From assembly GCA_030549175.1 (NCBI GenBank), contig JAUKUA010000007.1:4030001-4094000 (forward strand): 64,000 nucleotides of DNA. Direction: 5' to 3'. This DNA is from Lasiosphaeris hirsuta. Taxonomy: Eukaryota > Ascomycota > Sordariomycetes > Sordariales > Lasiosphaeriaceae. The first letter of the stretch is position 1. Every line of letters begins with the position of its first letter. The position numbers were made by a program, and so were the translations under genes. This document shows, one piece after another, positions 57,367 through 64,000 of the stretch. The notes beneath the pieces are model-generated. The model searched no databases and was not told the DNA's origin. It saw only the letters and a list, made by a program, of their open reading frames with translations.

Positions 57367-58744
57367 GTATCTAGGTAGTCAGGTGCCCGCAGCCTGTTTT
57401 CGTGAGGCTATCATCCGCCGGGCACGCCATTGCAATACCATTGGGCCTGGAAGGTCTAAATGATCCCAATCATCCAGTTCAACGCGAACCCTACCTCCAT
57501 AGCTCCAAGTTCTCTCTCTGCCTTGCCTGCGTACTTGCGGTGATCCAGCCTTACTGGCGCTCTAGCAATGCCAGGCATCTAGTTAGCCAGCCACTCATCC
57601 TTTGTTTTTCTGAACGGCCCGAGACTCCGCTTAGTGCCGTGTCGTTGGTGCCTCCACAGGGGCAGACGGAGAGACTGGAGGCTAGGGAGCAGGCAGTGGA
57701 AGGACAATATCTAGAGAATCTAGATTTGTTTAGGTATCTTGGGATGGCTGGCCCTTGAATAAAATATGAATGCTTGCGTGAACGGTGAGTATCCTAATCC
57801 CGTCACAATTAGTCCCCGTATTAGGGGGGGGGGAGGGGGGGGGGGCGTGTTTCTCCACAATATGTGGCACAGTGAGAAACAATCTCGTGCCACTTGAGAC
57901 ATTCAAAAAGTTTGTTATCTCGTCTGTGAGTCAGACGACCACCTTCTAGAACACCTTGGGTGAGACATAAACCCGTGGAACAAAGTGGAACATGAACAAC
58001 CCACGTGAGACATAATATATTCAGGGCAAAGAATCCTTGTCAAGGTTGTTAATTAAAGAAGTTACTGGGGGCAAACGGCACTCAATTCAATTGCTAGGAA
58101 CTTCCCTGCAACGCACCGGCCAACAACGGCCTCAACAAGAAAAACGGGATCTTGCGTTAGCAGTATCATAACAAGACTTCAGCCAACCACTGGATAGGCA
58201 AACACATGTAATTGAGCAATTGGAGGAATCCGAGAGAGCCATTGTAAGGTGGGAAAACACATAGACCTGATTCCTTCTCTTAGATAGCAACATTGCGTAA
58301 GCTTCCATCAAGTCAATTGATGTCTCATCACTTTAAGTGCATTTTGCCACAGTTACAACTATATATAATATGGGCCCCATATCTTGTGTCACCCCGCAGT
58401 TGGCCCAGCCAAATGCGGAGGATGCGCTGTGGCATGTCACGATAGCGTAGGTCGTTTTGGTTTGCTAGGCCTGCCAACCAATAAAGATATTCCTGCCAGC
58501 GGGGAGCAAATCCGACGTCAGAGAGCCCACTCCGCATCAGGTCACCCGAAATGCGATAGGCCCGACAATGCCATTGTGCCTGTAGTTGTAGGCATCAAGG
58601 CGCGGGAGACACAGCCCTGAGTGTTTATTTGCTCTCGCCGTGACCATAAAATCTCGGCATTTGCCGATTCCAGTCCGCTCTGCTAGGTTCCTTCCCCTCT
58701 CGTTCCTAGCTGCTTGTCTTTCCGACATGCCATCTCTTAGCACC
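57367..58744. other. Intergenic
   Basis: 1.4 kb with no recognisable gene. A G10-A-G11 homopurine tract lies at 57824-57845. The last 100 bases are the leader of the BTB gene, and an in-frame ATG at 58727 could extend that protein by six residues. Confidence 0.5.
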
Positions 58745-59997
58745 ATGGATGCTTCGTATCACTTCGTCATGGACCCCTCTGGGGACGTGCTTCTTACGCT
58801 CAACAATGCAAACGCGCCGTTTGCAGTTTGGGAACACCCGGCTCCCGAAATATCCGACGAGCCAGAGGTCGTGCCCAAACCAGCGTCCAGCCCGGTGACC
58901 TTTCTCCTTTCGTCCCGCCATCTCTCTCTTGCCTCTCCGGTCTTCAAGACGATGCTCTCAGGGGTATGGAGCGAGGGAGTCAACGACGTTTCCGACGGCC
59001 TCTTCCGACTTGATGCCGAGGATTGGGACAGCGACGCTCTGGCCACAGTCATGAACATAGTCCACGGGCGCTGGAAACCGGTCCCCAGGACAGCTTCGGT
59101 GGAGACGCTGGCCAGGATCGCCGCCATTGTCGACTACTACGACATCCGCGAAGCCTTGCAGTTGGTCCTGTCGCTGTGGATGCATGGCTCCACCGCCTCA
59201 TCGGTGCCCACGTCGCTCTGTCGAGAGACGGTCCTGTGGATCTTGGTCTCTTGGGTTTTTGGGGATGCCGAAATCTTCAAGCAGGCCGCCAAGGTGGCCA
59301 TTCTGCGGAGCGCGCGGGACCTGGAGTGTCCCGGCGATGTTCCGATCCCGTCGTCTATCTTCGGTACGTAGCGATTGACCACCGGCGGTTGGGAGCAGCA
59401 GCCTTCGAATTCCGCCACCGCTACTCTGACTAACATAAACACACGGTTGCCATAGATGAGATTAACAAACGCCGGCGGGAATCTATGCATATTCTCGCAA
59501 ATGAGCTCGAAGATCTTCGCCAGGGCTACATCGAGGGCCGCGATGGTTACGGCTGTGGTTTTGAGTGCAGCTCGATACACCTCGGAGCTCTGATGAGAAG
59601 CTTGCACGGCGTGAAGTTTCTCGATCGGAAACCCCCGGATTCACCTTTTGGAGATTTGAGCCTCCTCGCGGTGATGGAGCAGCTGAGGGCTATAAAGTCC
59701 CCGGCATGGGCAGCGGCTCCACTCAAATGTTGTCTTCCCCAGGTCACCCAGAGGGCTTATTACGGTGGCTACTCTCTCAGTTGTACCAGTTGTCCCAGAA
59801 CGCACCAATGCCCCGAAAAGCCATGGATATACGGGGTCGAAGAAGTCCAGCTTGGTGTCGGTGAGAACCCTGTCAGTTTTACCTCTCAGGGTGTCTTGAG
59901 CCAACGTGCCACGCTTCTTGTGCAAAAGCTCAAGGACAACATCATATTGGGCATGGCGCTGTTCTTGTCCGGCGCTCCCAAGTTAGCTCAAGACTAG
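58745..59997 (+). CDS. Fungal BTB/POZ domain protein
   Basis: Exons 58745-59363 and 59456-59997, with a 92-nt intron (GTACGT donor, TGACTAACATAA branch, TAG acceptor), give 386 residues. The start was chosen for its CACCATGG context; ATG at 58727 is in frame and also possible. A BTB fold lies at about residues 20-125 (VLLTLNNANAPFAVWEHP; FLLSSRHLSLASPVFKTMLSGVWSEG; LFRLDAEDWDSDALATVMNIVHGRW), followed by helices (ETLARIAAIVDYYDIREALQLVLSLWM). Single-copy and expanded families of such proteins are common in filamentous ascomycetes and are mostly uncharacterised; some BTB proteins act as Cullin-3 adaptors. The second exon has a Cys-rich stretch (CGFECSS; CCLPQ; SCTSCPRTHQCPEK) that could bind metal. 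Confidence 0.72.
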
Positions 59998-60958
59998 ATA
60001 CCTATGATCTAGTAGAGTTCCGCCAGTGAGGACATGGACTGGGGGCATCTGTGCGACTTCAGACCTGTTGCTGTTTACGCCGACCATCTCACAATCGAGT
60101 GCAACGACGTCGCAACGTGGGCGTGGGGTCGGCTTGGGGTGGGCGGCTGCCTCGGTTCTCTGCCGACATCAACAACCGGCGGTTGGGGGGGTGATGTCCA
60201 AGTTCGTGGTCGGCACTGCACTGTTGGAAGTGGTAGAATGGATGGGGTTGCAAGTGTGCGTGTGATTGTGATTTTGCGGGATCTCCGGCAAAGCCAGACA
60301 TCTCTTCTTCCATAGTTGTATGTAGGAGACCGATCTGGGGGTTAGGACCTGGGGGTTTACGACAGCCGGGCGGGACTGGAATGTTCAATAGGACGACAAT
60401 GCCATAGCGGTAGCAAGGCGCCTTGCGACTTTCAAGAAGATTCGGTCTAGTGAATGTTAAAAAAGTCCTTTTCACTAGTACTACTACCATAGAACCCAGC
60501 ATCGATAGCATAGCAACTCCAGCCCAGCATCGCTCCCATCGCCTCCCTCATTTCGGAGGCGACAATAACCCGAAACCGTCACAGTATATGCGTTCAATTA
60601 ATCGTCAACTTTTTCGCAAGCTCAAAGATGAGTTTGAGACATTGATGCTGGACATCTCAGAGGCCTACAAGTTCCCCAGTTGGCTGCCAGCGAATAAAAT
60701 GGCAGAATCAGCAGTGCAGAGCACAAGGCTCCGTTATGGCGGGCCTCATTGCAGCAACTCCACCGAGGACCTATCGCTTGGACAGCCACTCAATTATTTG
60801 CCAGACCAGCACGGAGGGGAAAGTGCAGAATTTGACTGATAAAAAGGCCGTCTCTGGTGCCTTCTCAGCGTTGTCCTTTTCCAATCCACTCTTCCCTCAA
60901 GCTGCCACACAACACGCCCCGAATTGAACCACTCCAGTAGTCGCCGGACCGACAAGTC
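59998..60958. other. Intergenic
   Basis: Frames here are under 140 codons and featureless. No gene was recognised. Confidence 0.45.
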
Positions 60959-61994
60959 ATGACGCCGAAATCCTGGGTCACCCCCAGCGTTTACATTCTC
61001 GTAAGTCTTTGCAATCCACCGCGCCCCAGAAAAAAGAAGCCCTCCCCCCTCCCCCCCCCCCCCCCCCCAAAAAAAAAAAAAAATTAACACCACCGTCAGG
61101 TCCTCCTCGCCCTCACCGGCGTCGCAATGTCCGCCCCCTCCCCCCTTCCAAACAACCGTAACACTAACGCCTGCCAGCTACGCCCACATAAAAACAACCT
61201 CCCTCTCCCTCCCCACCTCCCCCCTCCTAACCCTCCTCCCCGCCCTACTCCCCGCCATCTCCCTCCTCACCACCCTCCCCCGCCTCACCAACGCCCTCCT
61301 CCCCTGGGCGCTGCAAACGCTCCAGCTCCTCCTCACCACCATCCTCGCCACCCTCCTCCTATCCCCCACCCCGCCCTGCACGCTCGAAACGAAATGGCGG
61401 GCCTTCTGGACGTCCCACGACGCCACCAAGATCCGCGCCATCCAGGACGCCCTGGACTGCTGCGGCTTCCGCTCCGTCAAGGACATGGCCTGGCCGTTCC
61501 CGAGTAAGGAGGGGGGTGTGGCGTGCGCGGCGCGGTTCGGGAGGACGGAGGCGTGTGCTGGGCCGTGGGAGGCGGCGATGCGCGGGGAGAAGGGGACGTT
61601 GGCGGGTGTGGTATTGGTGGTGGGCGTGGTGCAGATTGTCTATATCGTGGCGGCGCGGATGGGGAGGAGGGAGGGGGTTTGGGGACTGTTGGGGGGTTGT
61701 GGAAGGGGGTTGTCGAGGGCGGGAGGGCGGAGAGGGCAGAGAGGACTAGGCCGCTGCTTGGGGGCGTGGTGGATGTCGAGGCGGAGGAGGAGGGGGGGAA
61801 CCATCGGGGCGGGGCTATTAGTGGGGAGGAGGAGGCCAGGGGAGCGTTACGGCACGATGGGAGCGGTGCGGCTGGGTATGGAGGGACGGGGTATCGTGTC
61901 GAGCCTGTTCGGCAGCCGCAGCATGATCCGTGGGCGGATGCGAGGGAGGAGTGATTGTTTGGGTGTCAACGGCGGTGGTGTGGTGTGGTGGTGA
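60959..61994 (+). CDS. Tetraspanin-like protein, C-terminal frame uncertain
   Basis: Exons 60959-61000, 61100-61128 and 61178-61994, with introns of 99 and 49 nt, give 295 residues in the frame as written. Four hydrophobic helices are visible: the first spans all three exons (WVTPSVYILVLLALTGVAIYA), then LLTLLPALLPAISLLTTL, LQTLQLLLTTILATLLL, and after a Cys-rich loop, LAGVVLVVGVVQIVYIVA. The loop carries the tetraspanin CCG motif (DALDCCGF) and further Cys residues. Fungal tetraspanins organise membrane domains, some in appressorium function. After the fourth helix the frame turns into Arg/Gly-rich nonsense-like sequence; a second frame ending at 61954 (TRPLLGG...PQHDPWADAREE) looks like a real acidic tail, see findings. 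The 49-nt intron has a GTCCGC donor, which is unusual. Confidence 0.7.
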
Positions 61995-62769
61995 GTGACG
62001 ATGAGGGGAGTGGTTTTTGGTTTGGTGAAGAACACGAGAAATGTTGGATTGATCGACGGATTTGTGGTGGGCAGTTGTGTGTTGATTGGAGAGGGTTGGA
62101 CTTTGGGTCTAGAGAAGACTTGGTCCCAGGCTGTGAGATACTCAAGAGGATGGCAGACCAGCTACAATGAAATGTCTGCCACAAGTGAAAGGTTGACTAG
62201 CACCAGCACTGGCTCCCATATTCACTTGGCGTGCACACACCGGGGGCCCGACCTGCGAGGGCAGTATATGTATTAGGTCCAGTTTCCTGCTAACAACGAC
62301 AACCCCCAGTCCTGGGCTGTAATGGCTCAGCGGCGGGGGCGCCAGCTTGACGACAACTCTCGCCAGTACCGTTAGACCTGATTTGCCAGGCTATGCGTTC
62401 GATTCACGTTCGAGGAAAATCCGTCCGTGGATTTTGGTAACCACCACCTCCTCTGGCCCGCCCTCTCTCTCCCATGAAGGAAGAGAGGGCCGTCCAGCGG
62501 GGTTGGGCGGTGAGCTTTTGCTGGTTTACTCTTTTTTCTCTTCTTTTTCATCGAGTTCTTTACTCCTGAGATGTTGTGGTGAAGAATGCCCCCCTAGCCA
62601 AATCAAGACAAGCCGTGATCGTGCAGACGCCGGTCGCCAAGACCACACGCGTGGCGTCCCGTCACGCCCCAGCTAATAAATGCCCAGCTGAAACAAACCT
62701 TGCTCGCTCCTGCCTGCCTCGACACCGCGCTCGAAGCCCCACCTCAACACACCAACAAGGCCGACCGCC
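61955..62769. other. Intergenic
   Basis: Nothing recognised beyond the 3' end of the tetraspanin-like gene and the promoter of the next gene. Confidence 0.45.
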
Positions 62770-64000
62770 ATGGCCGAAGTGCTCGGCCTGATTGCCAGCT
62801 CGGCGGGGATTGCCGCGTTCGGCGCCAAGCTCTCACTGTCGCTCTTCGAGTTCGCGAGCCTCGTCGGCGGCGCAAGAGAGGAAGTGCAGTCCATCGGTCT
62901 GGAGATTGCCCTCTTCTCATCCGTCCTCCGACAGATCTCCACCTCGCTTGAGAGCCCCAAGTCTATGCGCTTCACGTCCGAGGCTATTGGCACCACGGGG
63001 TACATTGTGTCGCGGTGCGATGCAATATTCAGCGAGATTTCGGGTGTTTTGGGCTCGCTCCGGCTCGCCGAGTCGAATGAAACTGCCAAGGGCAAGGGCA
63101 ATGGCGGCGGCGGCGGCGGCGGCGGCGGATTCATCGCAAAGGTCAAATGGGCGTTCCAGCGACAGCGCGTCCAGCTCCTGCGGGGGTCCCTGGATTCCAT
63201 GAAGATGACGCTGCAGCTGATGCTGACCGTCCTGGAGTTGTCAGGAAGGGCTATCACGCCAAGGTTGGATGTCCTCGTCGTCGTCTGTGCTGCTCGAGCT
63301 TGGCTGACTCTCATGTAGGACATCCGTCGTCGGCGGCAGTGAGCTGGGGCCTGCAGATGCTGAAGATGCCGAGAGCGTCATTGCCGAGAGCTTACTGATC
63401 GCGCAGCACGTCACTCTTGAAAAGCTGCACGAATTGGAAAGTGCTGGCGATGATCCGGAGGAGAATCGACAGTTCGGTGGCATCGCGGCTTCTGGAGCCC
63501 CCGAAGTCAAGCGGGACTCGGAGGTTCTTCGCAGCGCGGCTTCATCCGCGAGCACCTTAGGAAGACGGGCGTCTCTGGAGAGCCTCTCGTCTCTCGTCAA
63601 GGAGGAACAACATCTCCTGGCCGATAAATGGACGGAGAGCAGCGAGGTAGACTTCAGTCCGGTCCAGACCTCGGATCAACCGGCAGTGCGACACCCGAAT
63701 GGAGATCAGCTTCAAAGGGGTCGACTTGCTGAAGCGAAGGAGAAAAAGGAGAGCGGGGCACAACCCAGCCTAATCCAGACCCTGATTCAAACGAAAAAGG
63801 TATCTCGATGGAGTGAGACAAGCCCGACTTACCAAAAGTACAAAAACAGCTTGAAAGTCCCACCACCCGCCTCTAAAGAACCCGCGATAGCCAACGGGGG
63901 CGTCAAGGTGACGCTAACCCTCTCCGAGGAACTCATCAGGCAAAGGAACCCCAGCGGGCCCAACAACAACCTTACCGACACCGCCCCCACAATCCCCCAA
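62770..64000 (+). CDS. Fungal STAND-type N-terminal domain protein, 3' end outside the window
   Basis: Exons 62770-63263 and 63319-64000 (open at the right edge), with a 55-nt intron (GTTGGA donor, GTAG acceptor), give at least 392 residues. The N-terminus MAEVLGLIASSAGIAAFGAKLSLSLFEFAS followed by a helix (EVQSIGLEIALFSSVLRQISTSLES) is the amphipathic N-terminal helical domain seen at the start of many fungal NLR/STAND-like or HET-s-type proteins (often listed as a fungal N-terminal domain). A run of nine Gly codons (GGC repeats, about 63102-63127) follows, then helices and a charged, Ser/Glu-rich region. In complete proteins such domains are paired with NACHT or other effector parts, but I cannot see whether one follows. 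The GTTGGA donor is weak. Confidence 0.72.

Noticed and set aside
60423..60839. 138-codon frame left of the tetraspanin-like gene
   Set aside because: No recognisable domain or splice context; it may be chance.

Overview
The window is nuclear DNA of a filamentous ascomycete, most likely a Sordariomycete and plausibly of the order Sordariales. The grounds are GC-rich coding DNA, many short introns (about 46-250 nt) with GT...AG ends and CTAAC/CTGAC-type branch sites, an ADP/ATP carrier very close to the Neurospora type, and typical filamentous-fungal families (cupredoxin-like GPI protein, Fig1-like protein, PTH11/rhodopsin-like membrane protein, HET domain, ankyrin-CorA protein, STAND-type N-terminal domain). 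All gene models were built by hand from reading frames and splice signals. No database search was run, so family names rest on recognised motifs.

Left part (1-14.4 kb): the 3' part of an unrecognised gene runs in from the left edge. It is followed by an intron-containing tRNA-His, a 3.7 kb gene-poor stretch with three diverged copies of one repeat, a coiled-coil gene resembling spindle-pole-associated proteins, a MAPR/cytochrome b5-like haem protein, a secreted cupredoxin and a CENP-X/MHF2 histone-fold protein.

Middle part (15-48 kb): this is a housekeeping block. It carries the ADP/ATP carrier, a head-to-head ribosomal protein pair (eS25 and uS7), a BTB protein, a coiled-coil protein, alpha-tubulin, an Ede1/Eps15-like endocytic scaffold, Dph3, cytosolic leucyl-tRNA synthetase, a small membrane protein with a presequence-like N-terminus, AP-3 sigma and frataxin. 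Several neighbours are divergent pairs with 280-870 bp between their starts.

Right part (48-64 kb): this is accessory in character. It has a nine-exon ankyrin-CorA-like membrane protein whose stop lies 70 bp from that of a convergent Fig1-like gene, a degraded HET-domain gene, a PTH11-like rhodopsin-domain protein, a BTB protein, a tetraspanin-like protein with a likely reading-frame break, and a STAND-type N-terminal-domain protein cut by the right edge. Long homopolymers (A34, C28, G10AG11, C18A15) are scattered through the window, some inside introns.

The genes do not form a metabolic cluster. No clearly new multi-gene system was found. The most distinctive items are the ankyrin-CorA protein with its Lys/Pro-rich insert, two candidate frame breaks in otherwise good genes, the degraded HET locus and the local repeat family.
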